From NCBI RefSeq assembly GCF_010119975.1, contig NZ_CP048222.1, positions 2,129,501-2,193,500 on the forward strand: DNA of 64,000 nucleotides, read 5' to 3'. Under the pieces are notes generated by a model. That model did no database searches and was not told the DNA's origin. It saw only the letters and a list, made by a program, of their open reading frames with translations. Position numbers and translations under genes: made by a program. Below, in pieces: positions 54,201-62,078 of the stretch (positions within the stretch are counted from its first letter, which is position 1; each line of letters starts with the position of its first letter). The DNA is from Rhodocytophaga rosea. Its GTDB lineage: Bacteria; Bacteroidota; Bacteroidia; Cytophagales; 172606-1.

Positions 54201-55568
54201 GCCGGAGATTACCTGAATACCATGATCCGTACTTCTGATGGCGGATACCTGTTAGGTGGTAACTCTCTGTCTGGTGTAAGTGGCGACAAATCACAGGCTT
54301 CCCAAGGCGGACAAGATTTCTGGATCGTAAAAATCAACTCTGTAGGTGCTAAACTCTGGGATAAACGTTTCGGTGGCAGTGGCAGTGATGACCTGCGTAC
54401 GATGCATCAATTACCATCCGGAGAATATGTCTTAATTGGCTATTCTACCTCAGGTATCTCAGGCGATAAAACTCAGGCTTCTCAGGGAAGTAATGATTAT
54501 TGGGTAGTAAAAATCAATGCTGCCGGTGCTAAACTCTGGGATAAACGTTTCGGTGGTTCTGGTGATGATTGGGTGGAGTCATCTGTACTCAATGCTGATG
54601 GTACCATCATGTTAGGCGGCAGATCTGCTTCCGGCCTTTCAGGCGACAAGTCACAGGCTTCCCAAGGAGGCAGAGATTTCTGGGTAGTAAAAATCAATGC
54701 TGCCGGTGCTAAACTCTGGGATAAACGTTTCGGTGGTTCTGCGTATGATGAGCAATATGCTATGGCAACTACTTCAGATGGTGGATATTTGCTGGGTGGA
54801 CTTTCTTTCTCAGGTGTAAGTGGTGATAAAACACAAGGCTCACAAGGGGGTAGTGATTTCTGGATCGTAAAAATCAACTCTGTAGGTGCCAAGTTATGGG
54901 ATAAACGTTTTGGTGGCAGTTTAGCTGAAGATATGCGGTCAATGGTACGTACTACAGATGGAGGATTCCTGTTAGGCGGCAAATCTGATTCACCGATCTC
55001 CGGAGATAAAACTCAGGCTTCCCAAGGCGGACAGGATTACTGGAGTGTCAAGATCAACTCTGCCGGTACCAAGCAGTGGGACAAACGTTTCGGCGGTTCA
55101 GCGACTGAAGAGTTACGGACGGTATTACAGACTTCAGATGGAGGTTACTTGTTAGGTGGACGGTCTGACTCAGGCATCTCCGGCGACAGAACTCAATCTT
55201 CTCAAGGCAGTACCGATTACTGGTTAGTGAAACTTTCTTCCAGTGGTGGCGCCAGACTCGCATCTGAGCAGGAGCTAGCGGCAACCGAAGAAGACAGCAC
55301 AGAAGCATTATTCAACCTGAGTGCTAATCCAAATCCGTTCACAGAAAAATTAACTGTAGGCTTCAAATTGCCACAAACCGAACAGGTGCGCTTGAAAGTA
55401 TACAACAGCCAGGGCTTGGAGGTAACTACCTTATTCGAAGGCGAAGCCGAAAAAGACAGAGCCTATGAATTCGAGTGGAGAGCTGCTGGTCAAACACCAG
55501 GTATGTACATCATCCGTCTGGGCAGTGAAAGCAAAGTTGAAACCAAAAAAGTTATTCTCACCAGATAA
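51243..55568 (+). CDS. S8 (subtilisin-like) peptidase with IPT, GEVED, tandem repeats and T9SS sorting domain
   Basis: 1441 aa, secreted. Signal peptide (MKTKIFTLYFTLICISVLAQ) and an inhibitor-like prodomain to about 200. Catalytic triad: Asp in VVAVIDGNGFD (about 250), His in NHGTPCAGLIGA (about 287), oxyanion Asn in STANDG, Ser in SGTSAACPVAAG (about 460). Then an IPT/TIG domain (about 540-620), two GEVED domains (GFGVWIDYNDDKDF and GFGVWIDYNNDQDF, each closing GETEDYT), seven exact 60-residue repeats (about 918-1337) and a T9SS type A sorting domain (NPFTEKLTVGF... GMYIIRL). Would be exported by T9SS and anchored or released at the surface. Confidence 0.92.
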   Translation: MKTKIFTLYFTLICISVLAQGSQVNGPEEYAYYSNGKKVSLKPIPGEIFVTFAKKVDAAKGSTYATQMQNQVSKPTKEDIFSPSNAVRYKVDPRQASSQTSLAQVEKQFKSNPDVVTAYPAFMVGNDKVYVGKKLMFSIKSGADSIQVHAFLKNNQSALTEVIDLGDKKIYVAEVNKGGSVFKVANGLFESGMVEYAEPDFTFTAHHDLTPNDGFYGTQWFLHQISDADIDAPEAWDISTGSASVVVAVIDGNGFDLAHPDLAAKLFNSYDAVNDDNFPWPENASANHGTPCAGLIGAATNNTTGVASVGFNVRVLPICMGFNASGGSFSTNSTIIARAAARVVATPGVVAVSNSYSFGSSSFAASVEASYISMRTNSRGGLGAVILASTANDGLNNPTVYPASYSNVVGVGASTSTDTRASFSNYGNLVDVVAPGVNTYTVDRSGADGYSAGPYTYFSGTSAACPVAAGVIGLMASVNTGANWATLMSYLLQSTDKVGGYVYTAGYSYGSWNNEMGYGRVNAFKALQKVLGPPTITAFAPVGGPSGTAVTIYGNKFLGTTSVTFNLVSASFTVVSAYQITAYVPAGATSGPIRVTNFAGTATSANFTITPYCVGSYTTGCTSGDYINNFSINTLVNNSSGCNGQPGGYINYSPTGNYTTTLKKGSTYTVSMQSGPSLAQGFGVWIDYNDDKDFADAGEFVYSSPTAGTGIYTGSVTIPSSVSTGLRKMRVRAKYASTFTADQACTTFTWGETEDYTVAIGYCVPALIVACTSGDYINNFSFNTLVNNGSGCNGQLSNYINYAPAGTKTTSVIKGQSYPISMQSGAIGQGFGVWIDYNNDQDFEDANEFVYSSPSTGTGVYSSSVTIPASVSTGQRRLRVRAKWNATFISGQMCEANTWGETEDYTITINAPVVAASQWNKRFGGSGIDNFSVVIKTSDGGYLLGGHSTSGISGDKSQASQGAVDYWIVKTDASGNKQWDKRFGGSAGDYLNTMIRTSDGGYLLGGNSLSGVSGDKSQASQGGQDFWIVKINSVGAKLWDKRFGGSGSDDLRTMHQLPSGEYVLIGYSTSGISGDKTQASQGSNDYWVVKINAAGAKLWDKRFGGSGDDWVESSVLNADGTIMLGGRSASGLSGDKSQASQGGRDFWVVKINAAGAKLWDKRFGGSAYDEQYAMATTSDGGYLLGGLSFSGVSGDKTQGSQGGSDFWIVKINSVGAKLWDKRFGGSLAEDMRSMVRTTDGGFLLGGKSDSPISGDKTQASQGGQDYWSVKINSAGTKQWDKRFGGSATEELRTVLQTSDGGYLLGGRSDSGISGDRTQSSQGSTDYWLVKLSSSGGARLASEQELAATEEDSTEALFNLSANPNPFTEKLTVGFKLPQTEQVRLKVYNSQGLEVTTLFEGEAEKDRAYEFEWRAAGQTPGMYIIRLGSESKVETKKVILTR
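53995..55254 (+). repeat. Seven tandem 180-bp coding repeats
   Basis: Period is exactly 180 bases: the KRFGGS codons recur at steps of 180 from about 54001 to 55081. Each unit reads WDKRFGGS, TSDGGYLLGG, SGDK(S/T)QASQGG, DYWIVKINS, the pattern of delta-60-type beta repeats. Adjacent central copies share runs of identical codons, which suggests recent duplication or conversion. Confidence 0.9.
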
Positions 55569-55610
55569 AACAGTTTATTCCGGAATGTATCCGGGGTATA
55601 AAGATTAAAA

Positions 55611-55660
55611 AATACAACAGCGGGAATGTAGAGCATGTTCTACATTCCCGCTGTTGTATT
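55611..55660 (+). terminator. Strong terminator after the subtilase gene
   Basis: Perfect 22-base arms with a 6-base loop (GCATGT), 43 bases beyond the stop. The stem is centred on ACAGCGGGAATG / CATTCCCGCTGT, and TTTTTAT follows. Confidence 0.85.
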
Positions 55661-55962
55661 TTTATCTGTGTTCTTGTAATTATGTATATTCAAAAAATGT
55701 AAACATATCAAGCGCTATAACAAACAATTAAATCTATATAAACACATCATTATCAAATGATTAATTTACATTCCAATACTATTTCTTATACAGTTTCCCT
55801 TGATAAAATTATCTCAAAAAATGTATAAAAAAGCCATTTAAACAGAACTATACCACCCAAATAGGCATTAACTATATAGAAGGTTTCCTGTCAATTAATT
55901 CAATCTATCCGGGTATAGCCTTCTGAAGTTTCAACACAAATAAGTCTTTCTAATACATATAC
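55661..55962. other. 302-base AT-rich gap before radA
   Basis: No gene, RNA or hairpin seen. Presumably holds the radA promoter. Confidence 0.5.
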
Positions 55963-57339
55963 ATGGCCAAAGTTAAAACCTCTTTTTTTTGTCAGCATTG
56001 CGGACACCAGTCTCCCAAATGGCTGGGACGTTGTCCGGCTTGTGGCGAATGGAATACATACGTAGAAGAACTGGTACAAAAAGAAGACAAGGGTGACAAG
56101 GGAACCTGGCGGGTGAGCACCTCTCAGAAGGTAGCCAACAAACCCAGGGCGATTCCTGAAATTACCTATAGTGAACAGCACCGCACGATTACCAGAGATA
56201 AGGAATTAAACCGGGTATTAGGCGGAGGTATTGTTCCTGGTTCTATAGTATTGATCGGCGGCGAACCTGGTATTGGAAAATCTACCCTGATGTTACAAGT
56301 GGCCTTAAATCTGCCAGGTAAGGTGCTCTATGTTTCCGGAGAAGAAAGTGAACAACAAATAAAAATGCGTGCCGAACGGCTTTCTACCAAAGGCGAAAAT
56401 TGCTTTATTCTTTCCGAAACTTCTACCCAGAATATATTCAAACAAATTGAAATGTTTGAGCCAGATGTACTCGTTATTGATTCCATTCAAACCCTGCAAT
56501 CTTCATTTATTGAATCAGCCGCCGGAAGTGTATCGCAGGTGCGGGAATGTACGGCTGAGTTGTTAAAATATGCCAAAGAAAGCGGAACACCTGTTTTTCT
56601 GATCGGGCATATAACCAAAGAAGGTACGCTTGCCGGACCAAAAGTACTCGAACACATGGTAGACACTGTATTGCAGTTTGAGGGGGACCGCCACATGGCC
56701 TACCGGATCTTGCGCACCACCAAAAACCGCTTCGGCTCTACCTCTGAACTGGGTATTTACGAAATGCTGGGTACAGGTTTACGGGAAGTAAGCAATCCTT
56801 CAGAAATTTTAATCTCCCAGCGGGATGAAGATTTAAGTGGTATTACCATTGGAGCCATGCTGGAAGGCAACCGGCCGCTGATGATTGAGATTCAGTCGCT
56901 GGTAAGTCCGGCTACCTATGGAACTCCCCAGCGGAGCAGCACTGGTTTTGATGCCAAACGCCTGAATATGCTACTGGCTGTACTGGAAAAAAGAGGAGGT
57001 TACAAGCTCGGCGTACAAGACGTATTTTTGAATATTGCCGGTGGCTTAAAAGTAGAAGATCCTGCCATTGACCTGGCCGTTTGTGCCTCCATCATTTCTT
57101 CTTACGAAGACATTAGTATTCCGCATACCACCTGTTTTGCCGCAGAAGTAGGCCTTGGCGGAGAAGTACGCGCCGTAAACCGGATTGAAAGCCGCATTTC
57201 AGAAGCAGAGAAGCTGGGTTTTAAGGAAATCTATATTTCCAAGTACAATACCAAAGGTTTGAATTTTAAGCAATTCAACATAGGCATTCGTCCCGTAGCC
57301 AAGCTGGACGAAATATTTACAGGAATTTTGAGTAGCTAA
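55963..57339 (+). CDS. radA: DNA repair protein RadA
   Basis: 458 aa, normal length. Zinc finger CQHCGHQSPKWLGRCPACGEW (residues 10-30). RecA-like ATPase with Walker A GGEPGIGKST (about 105), Walker B VLVIDSIQTL, the RadA signature KNRFG (about 263) and a Lon-type C-terminal domain (VQDVFLNIAGGLKVEDPAIDLAVCASI). Helps process branched recombination intermediates and drives D-loop branch migration. The MORN-like lipoprotein gene follows 36 bases later. Confidence 0.96.
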   Translation: MAKVKTSFFCQHCGHQSPKWLGRCPACGEWNTYVEELVQKEDKGDKGTWRVSTSQKVANKPRAIPEITYSEQHRTITRDKELNRVLGGGIVPGSIVLIGGEPGIGKSTLMLQVALNLPGKVLYVSGEESEQQIKMRAERLSTKGENCFILSETSTQNIFKQIEMFEPDVLVIDSIQTLQSSFIESAAGSVSQVRECTAELLKYAKESGTPVFLIGHITKEGTLAGPKVLEHMVDTVLQFEGDRHMAYRILRTTKNRFGSTSELGIYEMLGTGLREVSNPSEILISQRDEDLSGITIGAMLEGNRPLMIEIQSLVSPATYGTPQRSSTGFDAKRLNMLLAVLEKRGGYKLGVQDVFLNIAGGLKVEDPAIDLAVCASIISSYEDISIPHTTCFAAEVGLGGEVRAVNRIESRISEAEKLGFKEIYISKYNTKGLNFKQFNIGIRPVAKLDEIFTGILSS

Positions 57340-57375
57340 TCTATTGTCATTAGTAAAGCATTTGATCTACTTACG

Positions 57376-58248
57376 ATGAAATATATATTAGTTAATCTGA
57401 TCTTAGTACTTATAACTACAATATCCGGTTGCAAACAAAATGATTTACAGATGATATATTATCCTGACGGAACACTTAAAATGAAAATAGAAGTCAAAGA
57501 TAAACTATACCATGGTAAAGCTTATGAATATTACGAAAGCGGCAAGCTAAAATTTGAAGCCAATTATAGGGATGGGTTACTGCAGGGAACGAGTCTTACC
57601 TATTATGAAAATGGAAATATAATGGAAGAAAAAAAATGGGTAAATGGAAAACTACATGGATTAACCACTGGATTTTACGAAGATGGCAAGGTTAAATCTA
57701 AAATATTATTTTCAAATAATAACAGAATAGATAATGCTAGGTTTTATCATGAGAATGGAAGATTGAAAGCTATAATACCTTATTCTGATGATAAAATAAA
57801 AGGAAAACTCATAGAATATCATGATAATGGAATGGTGAGTTTAGAAAATTATGTAGGAACAGTTGATACATTAACAGATGTGTCTCTGTGGAGCAAAAAA
57901 TTTGACAGAAAAGGGGCGTTACTAGAAAAGTACCATATTGTGGAGATAATCTCTGCCAAAGAACCAAATACAGGGAGTTATAAAATAAATATAAAATTAG
58001 ATGGAGCCCGCTATGAAAAGATTACAGTTTTTATAGGCAGCTTAGATGAAAATTATAGTTATACAGGAGGAAAGCAAGATACCATTTACAGCAATAACTT
58101 AGAAGCTACTTATATCTATAAACCTAAAAAAGCAGGCAAACATATTATTAGAGGTAAGATTCAAGATTATAAAGAAGGGCAGATTAGAAAAACAAAAACT
58201 TTAGATGATACATATGCCTATTTTACTTATGTACTAGATGTCAAATAA
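57376..58248 (+). CDS. MORN-like (YwqK-type) repeat lipoprotein
   Basis: 290 aa. Lipoprotein signal with a lipobox (ISGC, Cys about 19). Residues 28-160 hold six or so MORN variant repeats (YYPDGTLKMKIEVKD, YYESGKLKFEANYRDG, YYENGNIMEEKKWVNGKLHG, YHENGRLKAII, YHDNGMVSLE) as in the YwqK family. The last 100 residues are a separate beta-rich domain (INIKLDGARYEKITVFIG, KKAGKHIIRGKIQDYKEGQ) of unknown role. Family called a toxin-antitoxin antitoxin on weak grounds; I would not infer that here. AT-richer than radA. Confidence 0.78.
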   Translation: MKYILVNLILVLITTISGCKQNDLQMIYYPDGTLKMKIEVKDKLYHGKAYEYYESGKLKFEANYRDGLLQGTSLTYYENGNIMEEKKWVNGKLHGLTTGFYEDGKVKSKILFSNNNRIDNARFYHENGRLKAIIPYSDDKIKGKLIEYHDNGMVSLENYVGTVDTLTDVSLWSKKFDRKGALLEKYHIVEIISAKEPNTGSYKINIKLDGARYEKITVFIGSLDENYSYTGGKQDTIYSNNLEATYIYKPKKAGKHIIRGKIQDYKEGQIRKTKTLDDTYAYFTYVLDVK

Positions 58249-58325
58249 AATACAGATTTATAAATATGTATCAAGCTGAAATAGCCCTCACAGCATATAC
58301 TAATGACTATTGACCAATAACTAAC

Positions 58326-60224
58326 TTACCGCTGCACCATTACTTTCCTGGCAATCACATACTTTTTGAAGTGAATATACAGGATATACATACCAGGATT
58401 CAATTGCGATAGATTAAGCTCCTGAGTCGAAGATGGCTGGAATACCTGGCTTTTAACTTTCTTGCCTAATATATCATATACTTCTATTAGTGAAACCCCA
58501 TCATCGTTCCAGGTCAGCCTTCCGGCAGTGGGATTCGGATACAATACAAAGTTTCTGGTTTCTTCATTTTCCGGCAGACCAACAGTAGTTACCCTGGCAA
58601 ATACCGGCCGGATCATGGCGCTGCCTTGTATCTCTGTATTTTGCTCCCACAAACCTGAGATATTATAATATAGCTGCGAACTCGCATTTGTATTTTTATC
58701 CAATCCAATGGCCAGAATATCATCTGAACTTTGCTGCCATCCTACGTAAAATGTATCTGAAACCAATACATTAGGCAATAAAGGAAAATCAATAAACTTA
58801 TTGAGGGTGTCACTGTAACGGATAGGAATACTTTTTTCATATAAAACCGAACTCCGGGCGGTATCAAGTTTACTCCAGATGCGCAGCACAAATGTCTGTC
58901 CTTTCAGGTCACTTTCCATTCTGGTAAAATACAGGCGGATAGAGGTAAGTGTATCTGGCGTATTTACATAAAACTTACAGGCAACTCTTCCTTGCCGCTG
59001 GCGAAGGCCTAATCCGTATTCTGCTGTGCCATCGTCGTACGCATAATAATTATGCAATACAGTAGTTCCGGAAATAGTATCATTCTGCTGCAAATTCACA
59101 GAAGGAATGGTGGCATTGTCGTCTCCGGTATTAAAACTAAAAGTATATTTCAACAACAGAGAATCTACTGCCGGAAGCAAAGCCGCCTGGTTCAACCGTA
59201 CGCCTTTTAACTGCCTATTGAGAGAATTAATAGGGGAAGGATCTGGAAAAGCTGAGTTGATAAGTACCTGACTATTATAAATGTTCTCCACCTTGAAATT
59301 ATAGGTAGTAAACACACCCCTGCTATGTGAATTATAAATACTGGTATAGACAGAATCTTTGAGCTGGGTAGGATCGGCTTGAAGCTGGACAAGCGGCATG
59401 GCTGTAAAATTTTTCAACAGGGAAGCTGGTTGATCCACGGTAGCCACATCCCTTACATACCTGTCCGTAGCATTGCGATTCCGGTCGAGGTATACATAAT
59501 CTATATGCCAGGCATCATAAGGGCCAGCCGGGCGGCTGAATAAACGGAACCGGAACTGAAAGGAGGCATGACAATACAATGCCGGCACAGCTATTATTTC
59601 CTGTTTGAATTCTGCTGTATTCTGACCTGTTATCGTGAGAATACTATTCCAGGTAGTATCAGCCGTTTTAAATTCCAACAACAATGAATCTGTTGGATCT
59701 GGTAATTCTCCGATCCCGCGTGCCTGCCAGAAAAAGCTCAAATATACATTTGCCGCCTCTTGCCCCGCCAGATTAATAGGTCTGGAGGTAAGTGTATCAG
59801 TAGGGCTCTGGATAGTAGCGCGGCTGAAATCCCGGGGTGTGCCTGTAGAATCTAATCCATCAAAAGTAGCCACACCTTTAGAAGGCGGATTTACGGCAGC
59901 CGTGTTATTAATATATACACCTCCCCTCCCTTGCCAGCGAGCCGGATCTGGTTTTCCGTAAACGGTAGAAAAATCATCAAAAAAAGGAAGTGTTAATGGA
60001 TCAGCCTGGGTGCGTGCCTGAGGTTTTGAAGTTGGTTGCAGTGCCTCTGTTGCCTTGTTTTGCAGCGGATATAGCTGGAGTTGTGCAGCAGCTGGAAAAG
60101 TAAAAAAACAGAGCATACTCCCGGCAAGCAAGATGGTGTTGAAAAACAACTTCCGGCAGATATGAATAACGCATGTTTGCAGACATGCGCTCCAATAACA
60201 CAATAAGGCTACTTTATGATTCAT
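58326..60224 (-). CDS. T9SS type A sorting domain-containing secreted protein
   Basis: 632 aa. Signal peptide within residues 25-48 (ILLAGSMLCFFTFPAAAQ), suggesting a somewhat later start than the ATG at 60224. Central region has a MAM/galactose-binding-like pattern (LPFFDDFSTVYGKPDPARWQGRGGVYINN, VYLSFFWQARGIGELPDP, DAWHIDYVYLDRN) and further beta domains. C-terminus VLYPNPTAGRLTW, IEVYDILGKKVKS, LNPGMYILYI is a T9SS sorting domain. No catalytic motif found. Lies downstream of the PASTA genes on the same strand (174 bases), possibly co-expressed. Confidence 0.88.
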   Translation of the reverse strand: MNHKVALLCYWSACLQTCVIHICRKLFFNTILLAGSMLCFFTFPAAAQLQLYPLQNKATEALQPTSKPQARTQADPLTLPFFDDFSTVYGKPDPARWQGRGGVYINNTAAVNPPSKGVATFDGLDSTGTPRDFSRATIQSPTDTLTSRPINLAGQEAANVYLSFFWQARGIGELPDPTDSLLLEFKTADTTWNSILTITGQNTAEFKQEIIAVPALYCHASFQFRFRLFSRPAGPYDAWHIDYVYLDRNRNATDRYVRDVATVDQPASLLKNFTAMPLVQLQADPTQLKDSVYTSIYNSHSRGVFTTYNFKVENIYNSQVLINSAFPDPSPINSLNRQLKGVRLNQAALLPAVDSLLLKYTFSFNTGDDNATIPSVNLQQNDTISGTTVLHNYYAYDDGTAEYGLGLRQRQGRVACKFYVNTPDTLTSIRLYFTRMESDLKGQTFVLRIWSKLDTARSSVLYEKSIPIRYSDTLNKFIDFPLLPNVLVSDTFYVGWQQSSDDILAIGLDKNTNASSQLYYNISGLWEQNTEIQGSAMIRPVFARVTTVGLPENEETRNFVLYPNPTAGRLTWNDDGVSLIEVYDILGKKVKSQVFQPSSTQELNLSQLNPGMYILYIHFKKYVIARKVMVQR

Positions 60225-60398
60225 GAATGAAAATTACCACACCCATAACGAAAAAGCTGGTTATTTCAGTATGGCAAATGTACAGTGAAAGAATGTCTGC
60301 TTTACACAGGCTGAATACCAATAATAAATACATTTGTTAGCTTACAGCCACAATTGAATTTATCTAAACAAACGATGAATAAGATCTATACCAGATAA

Positions 60399-61172
60399 TT
60401 ATTCATTGGTATCAGGTCCAGTTCCGGAAACCCATAAATCCACTACTTCGCCCACCCGGATATTGCTATCAGCCGCAGGATTTTGTTTGATCACTGTCCC
60501 GGTAGGCTCGCTGCTATTGCCATCATACAAGATACTTCCGATCACCAGGCTGGAACCTTCAATTACCACTTTAGCTTCTTCCAGGGTCATGCCAACTACA
60601 TTTTGTAAAGTAAAATCATCTTTACCTACACCATCCCCTACGGTTAAATCAATTTTTGATCCCTTCGGAAGTTTAGTGCCTGGCGCAATTTCTTTTCCAT
60701 TAAACTCCTGTTTCAATACCAGGTTCTGTGCCAGGTTAGGAACATACTTAATGCTTCCTTCCTGTAGCTCATAACTCTGCAACAGCATTTGTGCGCTTTT
60801 CAGCGAAATATCCACCAGTTTTGGCATTTCTACATTAGGCGGATTATTGGTAGTTACTGTAATATAGATCTTGCGGTTTTCCTTCACCTTCTCTCCTGCT
60901 TTTGGGTATTGTGTGAGTACGATGGAAGCAGGCTTGTTAGAAATAAAAGTAGAATCATTTATCTCATAACGCAGGTCCCTAGATTCCAGAAATTCTTCTA
61001 CGGCATCTACTTTCATTCCCGATAGATCAGGTACAGTAATTGATTCGCCATGATTGGTGGTGGATGGCAAATAGATAAAAAAGAAGCTCAACACAATAAT
61101 GGCCAGCAAACTCAGCATAATGCCAATATGTATCAGTACATCCTTCTTAGAACTTGTTTTTATATAGATCAT
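60399..61172 (-). CDS. PASTA domain-containing protein (copy 2)
   Basis: 257 aa. One membrane helix near the N-terminus (IHIGIMLSLLAIIVLSFFFIYL), then three PASTA domains (ITVPDLSGMKVDAVEEFLES; VEMPKLVDISLKSAQMLLQS; FTLQNVVGMTLEEAKVVIEG), each with a closing IKQNPAADS-like strand. PASTA domains bind peptidoglycan-type ligands in the periplasm. It is a close tandem duplicate of the next gene upstream (61234). Member of the envelope operon with the ligase gene. Confidence 0.9.
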   Translation of the reverse strand: MIYIKTSSKKDVLIHIGIMLSLLAIIVLSFFFIYLPSTTNHGESITVPDLSGMKVDAVEEFLESRDLRYEINDSTFISNKPASIVLTQYPKAGEKVKENRKIYITVTTNNPPNVEMPKLVDISLKSAQMLLQSYELQEGSIKYVPNLAQNLVLKQEFNGKEIAPGTKLPKGSKIDLTVGDGVGKDDFTLQNVVGMTLEEAKVVIEGSSLVIGSILYDGNSSEPTGTVIKQNPAADSNIRVGEVVDLWVSGTGPDTNE

Positions 61173-61233
61173 AAAGTAAACTAAAATTATTCATCTAAAT
61201 CAATACCGGCAGACTTTGTATAGTCAGGTTATC

Positions 61234-62004
61234 TCAATTATCCATTTTCTTTTCAAGCCAGATATCTATCTGCTCCCCTTCTCGTATACTTTTACCCTCA
61301 CTACTACCAGGATTCTGCTTCACTACTTTACTTGTAGCATCCGGTGTAATACCTGCAGGCAATATACGACCAATTATCAAATTTGAACCTTTAATTACAA
61401 TCTCCGCTTCAGAATAACTCATCCCTACCAGATCAGGAACAGGCAAAGTATTTGAACCTACGCCATCTCCTACAGTCAGATGAATGATAGAACCTTTAGG
61501 AATCTTTGTACCTGGCGCTACCTCCTTCCCATTCCATTCCTGCTTCAATACCAGGTTCTGTGCCAGATGAGGTATACGTTTACTTTCACCTAAGCGTAAC
61601 TGATTGCTTTGTAGTAATAACTCAGCACTCTTGAGGGAAATATCTACGAGTTTAGGCATTTCCACATGAGGCGGAATACTGGTAGTAACGGTAATATAAA
61701 TTTTACGATTTTCCTTCACTCTTTCTCCAGCTTTGGGATATTGTGTAAGCACGATAGAGGCAGGTTTATCCAAAATAAAGGTGGAATCACTTATTTCATA
61801 CCTCAGGTTATACTCACCCAGGTACTTCTCCACTTCATGAATATGCTTGCCTGAAAGCTCAGGTACAGGAATTGATTCGCCATGATGGGTAGTAGAAGGC
61901 AGATAAATAAAAAAGAATCCCAGCACTACGATGGATACTAAACTTAGCATAATACCCAGATGAATCAGTACATCCTTTTTAGATCCTGTTTTTATTTGCA
62001 GCAT
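61234..62004 (-). CDS. PASTA domain-containing protein (copy 1)
   Basis: 256 aa, about two thirds identical to copy 2 by eye (shared TTSIPPHVEMPKLVDISLKSA / NNPPNVEMPKLVDISLKSA, TQYPKAGE(R/K)VKENRKIY, LAQNLVLKQE). One N-terminal membrane helix (IHLGIMLSLVSIVVLGFFFIYL) and three PASTA domains. Starts 74 bases after the D-Ala-D-Ala ligase stop. Expected in the periplasm, anchored to the inner membrane, with peptidoglycan or precursor as ligand. Confidence 0.9.
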   Translation of the reverse strand: MLQIKTGSKKDVLIHLGIMLSLVSIVVLGFFFIYLPSTTHHGESIPVPELSGKHIHEVEKYLGEYNLRYEISDSTFILDKPASIVLTQYPKAGERVKENRKIYITVTTSIPPHVEMPKLVDISLKSAELLLQSNQLRLGESKRIPHLAQNLVLKQEWNGKEVAPGTKIPKGSIIHLTVGDGVGSNTLPVPDLVGMSYSEAEIVIKGSNLIIGRILPAGITPDATSKVVKQNPGSSEGKSIREGEQIDIWLEKKMDN

Positions 62005-62078
62005 ATAAATAATGAACGAAGAAAACAGTCAACAGTGATCAAGCTTATTTTGAATCCCTGTTGACTGACGATAATGAT

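Noticed and set aside
54497-54982. 161-codon minus-strand frame
   Set aside because: Reverse shadow of the subtilase tandem repeats; shows the same periodicity.
53995-55254. Possible CRISPR or satellite array
   Set aside because: The 180-bp repeats are in frame and encode a continuous 60-residue protein unit; there are no spacers.
57376-58248. YwqK lipoprotein as an antitoxin of a toxin-antitoxin pair
   Set aside because: No toxin gene is adjacent and the protein is a lipoprotein; the family name alone is not evidence.
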